NCBI GenBank assembly: GCA_902768715.1
Contig: CACXMH010000016.1
Span: forward strand, 1-39,855
DNA: 39,855 nucleotides
Direction: 5' to 3'
Origin: Fibrobacter succinogenes
GTDB lineage: Bacteria; Fibrobacterota; Fibrobacteria; Fibrobacterales; Fibrobacteraceae
Shown here: in pieces, positions 29,195 through 37,109 of the stretch
Numbering within the stretch: the stretch's first letter is position 1
Layout of the letters: the number at the start of each line of letters is the position of its first letter
Position numbers and translations under genes: made by a program
The notes under the pieces: generated by a model
The model's input: only the letters and a program-made list of their open reading frames with translations
The model's database searches: none
What the model was told of the DNA's origin: nothing

Positions 29195-31489
29195 TTACTT
29201 CTCGAAAGGAACCAGTTCCACGCGGCGGTTCTGCTTACGTCCGTGCTTGCTTCCGTTGCTTGCGATGGGCTTCTCGCTGCCGTAACCCACAGCGCGGAGG
29301 CGGCTGGCGTCAATGCCCTGCTGGATGAAGTAATCCACCACAGCCTGGGCCCTGGCCTGAGACAGTTCCTTGTTCTTTTCGGCCTTGCCTACGTTGTCGG
29401 TATGGCCCTGGACTTCCAGGTTAGAAGAAGGAATATCCTTCAGAAGAGCCACAATGTCGTTGAGGGTGCCGTAACTGTCCTTGGTGAACTTGGTGGAGTT
29501 GGTCTGGAACTGGATACCCTGTTTCAGCTTGTTCAGGTCCTGCTTCTTGTTCAGCGGGCAACCCTTGGCATCCACCTTCACACCTTCCAGGGTGTAGGGG
29601 CACTTGTCCTGATGGTCAGGCACGCCGTCGTGGTCGATGTCCAGGGGGCAACCGGTGCTATCCACCTGAATATCCTTTTCGGTATTGGGGCACTTGTCCA
29701 GGCCGTCAAACACGCCGTCCTTGTCGGTATCGATGGGGCAGCCCGTGCTGTCAACCACCACGCCTTCCTTGGTGTTGGGGCACTTGTCCAGATCGTCGGC
29801 TACGCCGTCCTTGTCAAAGTCGGAGATACAACCCGTGCTATCTACGGAGGAGCCTTCCGGAGTGTTGGGGCACTTGTCCAGAGCATCAGGCACGCCGTCC
29901 TTGTCGGCATCGGCGGTACAACCGGTACTATCTACAGGTGTGCCGGGCTTGGTGTTCGGGCACTTGTCCAAAGCGTCGGGAATGCCGTCGCCATCGCGGT
30001 CGCCTTCGCAGCCTTCGGCATTCACTTCAGCACCTTCCGGAGTATTGGGGCACTTGTCCAGATCGTCGGGAACGCCGTCCTTGTCGGTATCGGCAGCACA
30101 ACCCGTGCTATCGACCTTGGCGCCGGCCTTGGTGTTCGGGCAGCGGTCGTCGGTATCGGCGATACCGTCCTTGTCAAAGTCGCTTTCGCATCCGGTGGCG
30201 TCAATCTGGCGACCCTCCTTGGTGTTCGGGCACTTGTCCAGACCATCGGGAACGCCATCCTTGTCGCTGTCCATGGGGCAGCCCACAGAATCGACGGTCG
30301 CACCAGCAATGGTGTTGGCACAGATATCCACACCATCAGGAACGCCGTCCTTGTCGGTATCCAGGGGGCAACCCACGGAATCGACCTTCACGCCAGCCAG
30401 GGTGTGCAGGCACTTGTCCTTTTCATCCAAGACGCCGTCTTTGTCCTCGTCTTTCTTCAGCAGGGCCTTCTTTCCGCCAAACCGCCAAGTAAGAGAAGCC
30501 GTTCCTGCAAAAAGCGGAGTCGGCGTGTAGTAATAAGAGCTTACACGGCCATCTTCATCAACATACTTGACCTTGTAGTTCTTGCTGCCTTTCATTTCCT
30601 CTTCACCATCGAAGGTGATATTCTTAAGGGCACGGACAGCCACATCAAGGCCCATAGCAAAGTCAACATTGAAGGGCAGATGGAAACGGAAACCCGGAGT
30701 CAGGAGCATGGGGTCAGCCAAAGGATCTACGGGGTAGCCATTGTCTTCGACGCGCATTTCTCCGGAGAATTCCACAAAGATGTCCATAAATTCTACCGGC
30801 ATCACGTTGATACCTGTGCCATAGACAAAGACCACCGGCAGGTCATGGTCAACCGTATAGACGATACCGGCATTTCCATTCCAACGGACAGGAACGCCAA
30901 CATTCATCAAATCCAAGGAGAGAATCAAGTTGCCGCCTATACCGAAGGCATTGGAGGTGAAAGGATGGGTTTCACCCTTGCCGTTCAAGTACCAGGCATG
31001 ACGGGGGCGAACACCGGCAGCTTCTTCGCCAGAGGGCACGTAGGCGTCCACCTGCACGGCGGCAGAGAACACTCTCTTTTCGTTATCGAAGGGGAAACGA
31101 ACCTTGAACCAAACGTTCAAGTCGCCACGGCTGGTGGTCCACATATTATTAGAACCAGAAGGGCCATTGGACTTGGCATGTTCATAATACAGGGGCAGAT
31201 TCAAGCCCAAGTCAACCATGTCATAAAGACCCACGGAAGCGTTTATGTTTCCAGAAAGAGACGGATCCCAATCGTTAAAACCGTATGTCTTACCATCGGA
31301 AGTGTAGTTACCGCCACGGCTCAGGGACCAGGCGTCAATAGCGATGTTACCGCCTGTACCAATGGAGAAACCCATCTGGCCGTTGGTCTTGGTATTGTAC
31401 TGATGGATACCGTCAGTACCGCCCTGGATGCCCGCCTGGGCAAATGCGAGACCGCAAGCTAGGAGTGACAGAGTTATTATCTTTTTCAT
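29195..31489 (-). CDS. OmpA-family outer-membrane protein with ten thrombospondin type-3 repeats
   Basis: 764 residues. Signal peptide I (1-19, ends A-F-A-Q-A). Residues about 20-340 form a beta-barrel-like porin region. Then ten Ca-binding type-3 repeats, each D-x-D-x-D-G-x-x-D...D-x-C-P-N-T...V-D-S-x-G-C, unit 30 residues. The C-terminal 115 residues are an OmpA/MotB-like peptidoglycan-binding domain (T-N-S-T-K-F; G-H-T-D-N-V-G; L-S-x-x-R-A-Q-A-V; N-R-R-V-E). It tethers the outer membrane to the wall, with a rigid Ca-dependent stalk. Monocistronic, with SD AGGGGAT and its own terminator. Abundant structural proteins of this design are typical of Fibrobacter. Confidence 0.9.
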   Translation of the reverse strand: MKKIITLSLLACGLAFAQAGIQGGTDGIHQYNTKTNGQMGFSIGTGGNIAIDAWSLSRGGNYTSDGKTYGFNDWDPSLSGNINASVGLYDMVDLGLNLPLYYEHAKSNGPSGSNNMWTTSRGDLNVWFKVRFPFDNEKRVFSAAVQVDAYVPSGEEAAGVRPRHAWYLNGKGETHPFTSNAFGIGGNLILSLDLMNVGVPVRWNGNAGIVYTVDHDLPVVFVYGTGINVMPVEFMDIFVEFSGEMRVEDNGYPVDPLADPMLLTPGFRFHLPFNVDFAMGLDVAVRALKNITFDGEEEMKGSKNYKVKYVDEDGRVSSYYYTPTPLFAGTASLTWRFGGKKALLKKDEDKDGVLDEKDKCLHTLAGVKVDSVGCPLDTDKDGVPDGVDICANTIAGATVDSVGCPMDSDKDGVPDGLDKCPNTKEGRQIDATGCESDFDKDGIADTDDRCPNTKAGAKVDSTGCAADTDKDGVPDDLDKCPNTPEGAEVNAEGCEGDRDGDGIPDALDKCPNTKPGTPVDSTGCTADADKDGVPDALDKCPNTPEGSSVDSTGCISDFDKDGVADDLDKCPNTKEGVVVDSTGCPIDTDKDGVFDGLDKCPNTEKDIQVDSTGCPLDIDHDGVPDHQDKCPYTLEGVKVDAKGCPLNKKQDLNKLKQGIQFQTNSTKFTKDSYGTLNDIVALLKDIPSSNLEVQGHTDNVGKAEKNKELSQARAQAVVDYFIQQGIDASRLRAVGYGSEKPIASNGSKHGRKQNRRVELVPFEK
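29555..30455 (-). repeat. 90-bp tandem repeats encoding TSP type-3 units
   Basis: Ten units; the conserved CACTTGTCCA block falls at 29691, 29781 and 29871, exactly 90 bp apart. The high DNA similarity allows unit gain or loss by recombination. Confidence 0.85.
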
Positions 31490-31522
31490 GAATAAATCCC
31501 CTAGATTTATGAATTCAAAAAA

Positions 31523-31551
31523 ATTATAGCAAAATTTTCAGTTATTGTTCA
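31523..31551 (-). promoter_or_regulatory. Promoter of the OmpA/TSP3 gene
   Basis: Minus strand TGAACA (31551-31546), 17 bp, TATAAT (31528-31523); leader about 27 nt. Confidence 0.55.
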
Positions 31552-31636
31552 CAAAAATTTAACTTTGTCGGAAAATGCCGCGAAATCAAGGCGTTTTCGG
31601 CAACCAGAAGGTATTTACGGGAATCAAAACAAGGTG

Positions 31637-32389
31637 ATGCCAAGCGATTTGCCCATACTTTCCATCGAAAACCTGCGACGGGACTTCAAGATGGGTTCCG
31701 AGACGGTTCACGCCCTGCGGGGCGTGTCTTTCGACATTTTTCCGGGGCAGTTCGTGACCATCATGGGTACCAGTGGGTCGGGCAAGTCCACCATGCTGAA
31801 CATATTGGGTTGCATGGACAAACCCACCTCCGGCCATTATATTTTGGACGGGGAGCACACCGAAAAACTTTCCCGAGATGCCCTAGCCCGTATCCGGGGC
31901 AAAAAAATCGGGTTCGTATTCCAGAACTACAACCTGCTAAGCCGAACAACCGCCGTCGAGAACGTAGAGCTTCCCCTGCTTTACAATTCGAGAGTGTCTT
32001 CGTCGGAGCGTCGCCGCCGGGCCCTGGAAGCACTTGAGATGGTGGGGCTTTCCGACCGCGTGAATCACCTACCCAACCAGATGTCCGGTGGACAGCAGCA
32101 GCGGGTGGCTATAGCCCGGGCCCTGGTGAACGACCCCGTTATCATCTTGGCCGACGAAGCTACCGGAAACCTGGACACCCGCACCAGTTACGAGATCATG
32201 ATGATTTTCCAGGAACTGCACAGGCAAGGGAAAACCATCGCCTTCGTGACCCACGAACCCGACATCGCCACCTTCAGCGAACGCACCATCACGCTCAGGG
32301 ACGGCCTTGTCAAAAAAGACGAAACCCACGAAATGCAAGACGCAAAAGCCGCCTTCGATGCATTGCCACCTCCAGAGGAATTTGAGTAA
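31637..32389 (+). CDS. MacB/LolD-type ABC transporter ATPase
   Basis: 250 residues. Walker [10 protein letters not shown] near 42-50, Q-loop F-Q-N-Y-N-L near 93, signature M-S-G-G-Q-Q-Q-R near 150, Walker [13 protein letters not shown] (the MacB/LolD D-E-A-T-G-N-L-D signature), switch H in V-T-H-E. Works with the FtsX-type permease at 32586 in mechanotransmission export (MacB class). The start is uncertain: ATG 31637 has only a close AAGG; the frame is open to TTG 31565. The C-terminal E-E-F-E ends in GAG-TAA, where a heptamer array begins. No membrane-fusion protein gene lies beside it. Confidence 0.85.
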   Translation: MPSDLPILSIENLRRDFKMGSETVHALRGVSFDIFPGQFVTIMGTSGSGKSTMLNILGCMDKPTSGHYILDGEHTEKLSRDALARIRGKKIGFVFQNYNLLSRTTAVENVELPLLYNSRVSSSERRRRALEALEMVGLSDRVNHLPNQMSGGQQQRVAIARALVNDPVIILADEATGNLDTRTSYEIMMIFQELHRQGKTIAFVTHEPDIATFSERTITLRDGLVKKDETHEMQDAKAAFDALPPPEEFE

Positions 32390-32411
32390 TGAGTTATGAG
32401 TTGTGAGCAAT
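32384..32411. repeat. Heptamer array, GAGTNAT type
   Basis: GAG at 32384, 32391, 32398, 32405, exactly 7 apart: GAGTAAT, GAGTTAT, GAGTTGT, GAGCAAT. The first GAG is the last codon of the ABC ATPase gene. Confidence 0.65.
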
Positions 32412-32450
32412 GTATAATGTAAAACGAATAATAATCGATGAATCCATCTT

Positions 32451-32544
32451 TGTCATCCTCACCCATTCGGCCTTGCTCAGGGCAGGCTCCGGTGAGGATC
32501 CACTGGTTGTTTTCTAGCAGATTCTCGCCTGCGCGAGAATGACA
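32451..32544. repeat. Composite palindromic element bounded by TGTCAT/ATGACA
   Basis: TGTCATCCTCACC... (32451) pairs with GGTGAGGAT (near 32491), and GATTCTCGC/GCGAGAAT forms a second hairpin (about 32520-32540) ending ATGACA (32539-32544). Same head-to-head plan as 6041-6103. Confidence 0.65.
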
Positions 32545-32556
32545 TCTCGAAACAAA

Positions 32557-32584
32557 CATCTCACATTCCACACTCCACACCCCT
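32557..32584. repeat. Heptamer array, CATTCCA type, abutting the permease start
   Basis: CATCTCA, CATTCCA, CACTCCA, CACCCCT (32557-32584), then T and the ATG of the permease gene. The reverse complement has the GAGTG-like pattern of the left array, so the spacer is roughly symmetric. Confidence 0.55.
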
Positions 32585-32585
32585 T

Positions 32586-33791
32586 ATGAACCCACTTACC
32601 CTAGCAAAGATCGCCTTACGTGCCCTGCTGCGCAACCGGATGCGCACCTTCCTTTCGGTGCTGGGTATCGTTATTGGCGTGGCAGCGGTGATTACCATGG
32701 TGGCCATGGGCGAAGGGTCGCGCCAGTCCATCAAGGAACAGATGACCAGCATGGGCACCAACGCCATCATCGTCATGCCCAACTGGAACAGGCGGGGCGG
32801 CGTGCAGGCGGAATCTTCCGAAATGCTAGAAGAAAAGGATGTCATCGCCATCCGGGAAAACGCCACCTACATTAACGGCGTGTCTCCCATGATTACCGTG
32901 AACGGGCAGGCCATCGTAGGGAACAACAACTCCCCCACTACCCTGAGCGGCATCTCTGCCGACTACCTCAAGATTCGCAACTACGAAATCGAAGACGGCG
33001 TGATGTTCGACGATGCCACCGACCGCATGGCAAAGGTCTGCGTTATCGGCCAGACGGTGGTAAAAAACCTCTTTGCAGGCGAAAACCCCATCGGCAAGAC
33101 TATTCGTTACAAGAGCATTCCGCTGAAAGTCATCGGCACCTTGAAATCAAAAGGCTCCGGGGATTTCGGGCAGGACAACGACGATGTGATCTTTACGCCT
33201 TACCAGACCGTAATGCGCAGGTTTTCGGCCACCACCAATATCCGGCAGATTTACGCCAACTCTATCGGCGAGGGCTATGCCGAAAAAGCCACCGCAGAAA
33301 TCATGACCATTTTGAAAGAACGCCGTAACTGGACCAAGCCCACGGACCCCTTCAGGGTTTTCACCCAAGAAGAAATGATCCAGATGGTCACCAGCACTTC
33401 GGACATGCTGGCGCTGGTGCTGACCGTCATCGCAGGCATTAGCTTGTTTGTAGGCGGTATCGGCATCATGAACATCATGTACGTGTCGGTTACCGAACGC
33501 ACCAAGGAAATCGGACTCCGCATGGCCATAGGCGCTCGCGGGCGCGACATCTTGATGCAGTTCCTGTTCGAATCGGTGACAATCAGCCTTATGGGAGGCG
33601 TCATCGGGATTCTCCTCGGGGTGGCGGCTTCGCAGATTGTAAAGACGGTTATGGGCTGGCCCATGATCGTGTCGTTTGCAAGCGTAATCATCAGCTTTGC
33701 CGTATGCTTTGCCACGGGAGTTTTTTTCGGGTGGTATCCGGCCCGCAAGGCCAGCCGCCTGGACCCCATCGAAGCACTAAGGTACGAGTGA
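32586..33791 (+). CDS. MacB-type ABC transporter permease (FtsX family)
   Basis: 401 residues. N-terminal membrane helix (about 20-42, preceded by L-R-N-R-M-R-T-F-L-S, typical of MacB), a periplasmic MacB-PCD domain of about 220 residues, then three C-terminal helices (about 275-300, 325-352, 362-385) of the FtsX domain ending in W-Y-P-A-R-K-A-S-R-L-D-P-I-E-A-L-R-Y-E, the conserved cytoplasmic tail. Exports peptides, lipoproteins or drugs with its ATPase partner. It is separated from the ATPase gene by 196 bp of repeats, unusual for such pairs. No SD is visible at the ATG. The last codons GAG-TGA again begin a heptamer array. Confidence 0.88.
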   Translation: MNPLTLAKIALRALLRNRMRTFLSVLGIVIGVAAVITMVAMGEGSRQSIKEQMTSMGTNAIIVMPNWNRRGGVQAESSEMLEEKDVIAIRENATYINGVSPMITVNGQAIVGNNNSPTTLSGISADYLKIRNYEIEDGVMFDDATDRMAKVCVIGQTVVKNLFAGENPIGKTIRYKSIPLKVIGTLKSKGSGDFGQDNDDVIFTPYQTVMRRFSATTNIRQIYANSIGEGYAEKATAEIMTILKERRNWTKPTDPFRVFTQEEMIQMVTSTSDMLALVLTVIAGISLFVGGIGIMNIMYVSVTERTKEIGLRMAIGARGRDILMQFLFESVTISLMGGVIGILLGVAASQIVKTVMGWPMIVSFASVIISFAVCFATGVFFGWYPARKASRLDPIEALRYE

Positions 33792-33932
33792 TGAGTTGTG
33801 AGTGATGAGTCATGTGGAGTGTGGGATGACATTCCTCGCACCTCGAACCTTCAGACCTAATCCCTAATCCTAGATCCTAGCCCCTAAATCCTATTCCCTA
33901 CCCCCTACAACCCACCACCTATTACCTATATT
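33786..33932. repeat. Heptamer arrays between the permease and eda
   Basis: Left: GAG at 33786, 33793, 33800, 33807 (GAGTGAT, GAGTTGT, GAGTGAT, GAGTCAT). Right: CTA at 33857, 33864, 33870, 33877, 33884, 33891, 33898, 33905, 33919, 33926, nearly all 7 apart (form CTANNNC). The last unit CTATATT contains the -10 of eda (TATATT 33927-33932). Confidence 0.65.
33927..33932 (+). promoter_or_regulatory. -10 box of eda within a heptamer array
   Basis: TATATT six bases before the eda ATG (33939) with no SD between; a weak -35 CCTACA (33904-33909) lies 17 bp upstream. Predicts a leaderless transcript. Confidence 0.5.
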
Positions 33933-33938
33933 CATAGC

Positions 33939-34565
33939 ATGAACCTTCTCGAATTTCTAAAACCGATGCCGGTCGTGGGCATTCTCCGCGACATTCCTCA
34001 GGGCGCCGAAGAAGCCTGCGTAGAAACCGCCGCCAAGTGTGGGCTCAAGGCCATCGAGGTCACCATGAACACTGCCGCTGCCACCAGCATCATCAAGAAG
34101 CTCAAGGACTGTGCAGGTTCTTATGGAATATTGGTAGGGGCAGGCACGGTCCGGCACGAGAGCGACCTGGAAAAGGCCGTAAACGCCGGAGCGGAATTCA
34201 TCGTGACCCCCAACACCCGCAAAGAAATTATCCGGCTTTCCAATACCGCAGGAATCCCCATCATTCCGGGAGCGCTTTCCCCTACCGAGGTGCAGAAGGC
34301 CTACGACCTGGGGGCTGCCGCCGTGAAAGTTTTCCCGGTGAACTGCGTAGGCGGCCCCGAATACATCAAGGCCCTGCGAGGACCTTTCCGTGATATTCCC
34401 CTGATGGCCTGTGGCGGAGTAAATCCGCAGAATGCCAAGGCCTACATGGAAGCGGGCGCAAACCTGGTATCTTTTGGTGGGAGCATTTTCAACCCAGCGC
34501 TTATGTCAAGCGGCAACTGGGACGAAATCGAAATCCGACTGACGGCGTTGCTGCAGTCAATCTAA
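33939..34565 (+). CDS. eda: 2-keto-3-deoxy-6-phosphogluconate / 4-hydroxy-2-oxoglutarate aldolase
   Basis: 208 residues, class I aldolase of the KDPG family. Schiff-base lysine K130 in A-V-K-V-F-P; base E40 in I-E-V-T-M-N-T; R17 near I-L-R-D; G-A-G-T-V at 67-71; T-P-N at 90-92; G-G-V-N-P and F-G-G-S phosphate loops. Cleaves KDPG to pyruvate and glyceraldehyde 3-phosphate, or acts in uronate degradation. No edd gene is adjacent; with a UDP-glucuronate epimerase 5 kb away, hexuronate catabolism is one guess. Ends one base before the stop of the convergent alcohol dehydrogenase gene. Confidence 0.88.
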   Translation: MNLLEFLKPMPVVGILRDIPQGAEEACVETAAKCGLKAIEVTMNTAAATSIIKKLKDCAGSYGILVGAGTVRHESDLEKAVNAGAEFIVTPNTRKEIIRLSNTAGIPIIPGALSPTEVQKAYDLGAAAVKVFPVNCVGGPEYIKALRGPFRDIPLMACGGVNPQNAKAYMEAGANLVSFGGSIFNPALMSSGNWDEIEIRLTALLQSI

Positions 34566-34566
34566 T

Positions 34567-35742
34567 TTACAGCGTCGCGTGGGCCGCAATCTTGTAGATT
34601 TCGGTGACGTCCTTCGCCTTGAGCGGCACGAATCCCCAACCGTCACCTGGATTCAACTTTTCCACCATCTTCGGGATGTCTTCTTCCTTCGCGCCAAGTT
34701 CAGTGAAGTTAATCGGCATGCCGATGGAATGCAAGAAACGGCGGAAAGCCTTGATGCCTTCGAGGGCAGTGGCCTTCGGATTTTCAAAATTCATCTCGCA
34801 GCCGAACACGCGGGTCGCCATCTGGGCAAAACGCATCACGTTGTGATCGACGACGTATTCCATCCAGGAGGGCATAATCACAGCAAGGCCCGCACCATGG
34901 GCGCAGTCGTAAAGCGCAGAAAGTTCGTGCTCGATGGCGTGGCTGTTCCAGTCCTGACTGCGCCCGCAGCCCACAACGCCGTTGTGGGCTACCGTCCCCG
35001 CCCACATGATGTTGGCCCGCACCTGATAATTGGCGGGGTCGGCAATGGCGCGGGGTCCTTCCTTAACCATCGTGAGGAGCACCGCTTCGCACAGGCGGTC
35101 AGTAATTTCCACTTCCAGCGTGTTCGTGAAATAGCGTTCAAAGACGTGGGCCATGATGTCGGTTATGCCGCAGGCCGTCTGGTAGGCAGGCAACGTGCAA
35201 AGGAGCGCCGGATTCTGTACCGCAAACTTCGGACGAATATGTTCGCTGCTGGCGCCACGCTTGAGCATGCCGTCTTCCTTGGTCACCACGGAGTCGCCAC
35301 TACCTTCAGAACCGGCTGCCGCAATGGTCTGCACCACGCCTATGGGGAGCGCACAGGCCGCCGAGGCCTTGCCATCGTAAAAGTCCCAGAAGTCGCCCTT
35401 GTAAGGAACGCCCATGGCAATGGCCTTGGAACTGTCGATGGTAGAGCCGCCGCCCACCGCAAGGATAAAGTCAATGCCGTTTTCACGAACAATTTCAATG
35501 CCCTTATAGACAAGAGAATCATGGGGGTTCGGCTTCACGCCGCCCAGTTCCACATGGGGGATTCCTGCAGCGTCAAGGCTCGCCTTCACCCGGTCAATGA
35601 GGCCCGAGCGCACGGCAGAACCGCCACCGTAGTGGATGAGCACCTTGGTGCCACCAAATTTTTTGACAAGCGCACCGCATTCATTTTCGCGGTCCATGCC
35701 AAATACAAATTCCGTGGGGCTGTAAAAATTGAAATTTTCCAT
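34567..35742 (-). CDS. Iron-containing alcohol dehydrogenase (BdhA/YqhD type)
   Basis: 391 residues, group III metal-dependent alcohol dehydrogenase. N-terminal F-Y-S-P-T-E-F-V-F-G, NAD(P)-binding A-V-G-G-G-S-T-I-D-S-S-K near 95-106, and the metal-ligand region with H-x3-H (H-A-I-E-H-E-L-S) and H-G-A-G-L-A near 265-285. The length and N-terminal pattern match NADPH-dependent butanol/aldehyde reductases. Reduces aldehydes during fermentation or detoxification. ATG 35742 has GAGGA eight bases upstream; the frame is open further to 35820 across the 37-bp repeat, not believed. Confidence 0.88.
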   Translation of the reverse strand: MENFNFYSPTEFVFGMDRENECGALVKKFGGTKVLIHYGGGSAVRSGLIDRVKASLDAAGIPHVELGGVKPNPHDSLVYKGIEIVRENGIDFILAVGGGSTIDSSKAIAMGVPYKGDFWDFYDGKASAACALPIGVVQTIAAAGSEGSGDSVVTKEDGMLKRGASSEHIRPKFAVQNPALLCTLPAYQTACGITDIMAHVFERYFTNTLEVEITDRLCEAVLLTMVKEGPRAIADPANYQVRANIMWAGTVAHNGVVGCGRSQDWNSHAIEHELSALYDCAHGAGLAVIMPSWMEYVVDHNVMRFAQMATRVFGCEMNFENPKATALEGIKAFRRFLHSIGMPINFTELGAKEEDIPKMVEKLNPGDGWGFVPLKAKDVTEIYKIAAHATL

Positions 35743-35794
35743 GTTTTCCTCTTCGTTTTTTATAATAATACAATGATTCCATGCCCAAAGTTCC

Positions 35795-35831
35795 CGTTTT
35801 TGGCCAAATTTCGTGTACAAAAAGAACCAAA
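35795..35831. repeat. 37-bp direct repeat, copy 1
   Basis: Begins CGTTTTTGGCCAAATTTCG and ends GTACAAAAAGAACCAAA. 36 of 37 bases match copy 2 at 37000-37036, same orientation, 1205 bp apart. The Rpn nuclease gene lies between them. Confidence 0.85.
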
Positions 35832-35852
35832 AGCGACCCCTAACGGGGCCGC
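35820..35852 (-). terminator. Terminator of the Rpn-like gene
   Basis: Minus strand GCGGCCCC (35852-35845), GTTA loop, GGGGTCGC (35840-35833), then TTTTGGTTCTTTTT, which is the end of the 37-bp repeat. Confidence 0.72.
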
Positions 35853-35881
35853 CTTAATTTTTCGCACTAAATGCCTAGGGT

Positions 35882-36793
35882 CTATTTCCCGAGAATCTGT
35901 TCTCTAGGTAAATTGAACCTTTGAACAAGAATGTCAATTGAAACGCCATCCGTAAGGAGGCTTCTTGCCGTTGTAAGCTTTTCTGCCTCGGCCTTTTGAC
36001 GTTCTTCTGCCAGTTCTCTGCGAAACTCGTCTCCGGCACTCACAAAGCCGTACTTTTGTCCAATACTTACAAATGCCATATCCAGTTCCTTTAGTGCGTC
36101 TCTGCCTATATACTCCTTTAAATATACACTTATTTTTTCCAATATGCAAGTAGCTTCTTTGTGTGGCATCTTGCGCAGCGATTCCTTGAATCGGGGCAAC
36201 AATTCAAGCAATTTGTCCTTGTCATATGCATACTTCATTGCCACGATACCCATTGCCGTTGCGGTATCTTCGCAAGCAAAACAGTCGCTGTCCGGAATAT
36301 CCGCCATATTCACGAAAGCACAACGGAACGGAAGCACTGCCCTCCGAAAGAATTCAGGGTAGCCATCTTCAAGGTGGCTTATGGGATTCCAGTTCGCTTT
36401 TCCGTTGTAGAAGATGATTGCCATGGTAGGCAGCCCGTCAAAAATGCGGTTCCTGTCATAGCGTTTCATCAAAGTCCGCACATAGCGAGCAACCTGATTA
36501 AGCGTATCAGGATCCTGTCCCGACTTGTGTTCCAGCAGGATGCCCACAAGAACAGGTGCTCCTGTCGAGACATTCACGCGAAACGCAAGGTCCGCCTCGC
36601 CGGTGTCGTCCACTTCGGAATAGGAATCGGGTATCCGGACCAGGGTGTCCAAGTTTACCGCATCAATAAATTCGCTGACATCGCGGTTTACCTTGGCTGA
36701 AAGTTCCAAGAGCTGCCTAAGACGGTCAACGTCGGCAAAAAGCCAGCGAAAAAAGGAATCGTGTTTACGTTTACTCGTATTTTTATCGTCCAT
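35882..36793 (-). CDS. Rpn/YhgA-family PD-(D/E)XK nuclease (recombination-promoting, transposase-like)
   Basis: 303 residues. N-terminal K-H-D-S-F-F-R-W-L-F at 10-19 is the family signature. Nuclease core: E67-A-D-L-A-F-R-V strand with D68/69, then L-L-E88-H-K90 (E-x-K), followed by Q100 and R-Y. The C-terminal part ends in L-T-D-G-V-S-I-D-I-L-V-Q-R-F-N-L-P, a short helical tail common in this family. Rpn proteins cut DNA and raise RecA-independent recombination, and are often multicopy. SD GGAGA lies before the ATG. Flanked by 37-bp direct repeats, as a possible mobile or recombinationally exchanged segment. Confidence 0.83.
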   Translation of the reverse strand: MDDKNTSKRKHDSFFRWLFADVDRLRQLLELSAKVNRDVSEFIDAVNLDTLVRIPDSYSEVDDTGEADLAFRVNVSTGAPVLVGILLEHKSGQDPDTLNQVARYVRTLMKRYDRNRIFDGLPTMAIIFYNGKANWNPISHLEDGYPEFFRRAVLPFRCAFVNMADIPDSDCFACEDTATAMGIVAMKYAYDKDKLLELLPRFKESLRKMPHKEATCILEKISVYLKEYIGRDALKELDMAFVSIGQKYGFVSAGDEFRRELAEERQKAEAEKLTTARSLLTDGVSIDILVQRFNLPREQILGK

Positions 36794-36999
36794 AAATTCT
36801 CCATGACCATACGCGTTGAACGACCGCGCTGGCCGCTAAGGGTTGATCCCCAGTCTATACCGGGAATAAAAATTGTAGGTGATATGGAAAGGCGACCTGG
36901 TTCTAGTCGGCAAAGTCAGGGCAGCGTGCCTAGACCGAATGCAGCCAATATACAAAAGACCCTCGCTTAAAAGCCAGACCAAAATCCTCATTTTTTTCC
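36794..36999 (-). promoter_or_regulatory. Leader/upstream region of the Rpn-like gene
   Basis: About 206 bp without a gene. Minus-strand TATATT at 36952-36947 (in TTTTGTATATT) would start a leader of about 150 nt containing GGTCTAG...CTAGAACC (36938-36897 region), an imperfect stem. I recognise no known RNA family in it. Confidence 0.35.
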
Positions 37000-37036
37000 G
37001 TTTTTGGCCAAAATTCGTGTACAAAAAGAACCAAAC
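37000..37036. repeat. 37-bp direct repeat, copy 2
   Basis: Same as 35795-35831 except one T-to-A change (GGCCAAAATTCG). It ends three bases before the -35 box of the next gene. Confidence 0.85.
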
Positions 37037-37038
37037 CT

Positions 37039-37067
37039 TGACAAAATCCCCATAATTTTCTCTATTT
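37039..37067 (+). promoter_or_regulatory. Promoter of the AURKAIP1-like gene
   Basis: TTGACA (37039-37044), 17 bp, TCTATT (37062-37067); TATTTT at 37064 with 19 bp is the alternative -10. Leader about 35 nt. Confidence 0.62.
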
Positions 37068-37109
37068 TGGCACCGAATTTTTATGTTTAACCCTTAACGG
37101 AGAATCAAT

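Noticed and set aside
29560-30450. 90-bp tandem repeats as a CRISPR-like array
   Set aside because: In frame and coding for TSP type-3 units; no constant repeat/variable spacer pattern.
29243-31462. 739-codon open frame antisense to the OmpA/TSP3 gene
   Set aside because: It is in register with the repetitive codons of the sense gene; no signal or domain on its strand, while the sense frame has a signal peptide, Ca repeats and an OmpA domain.
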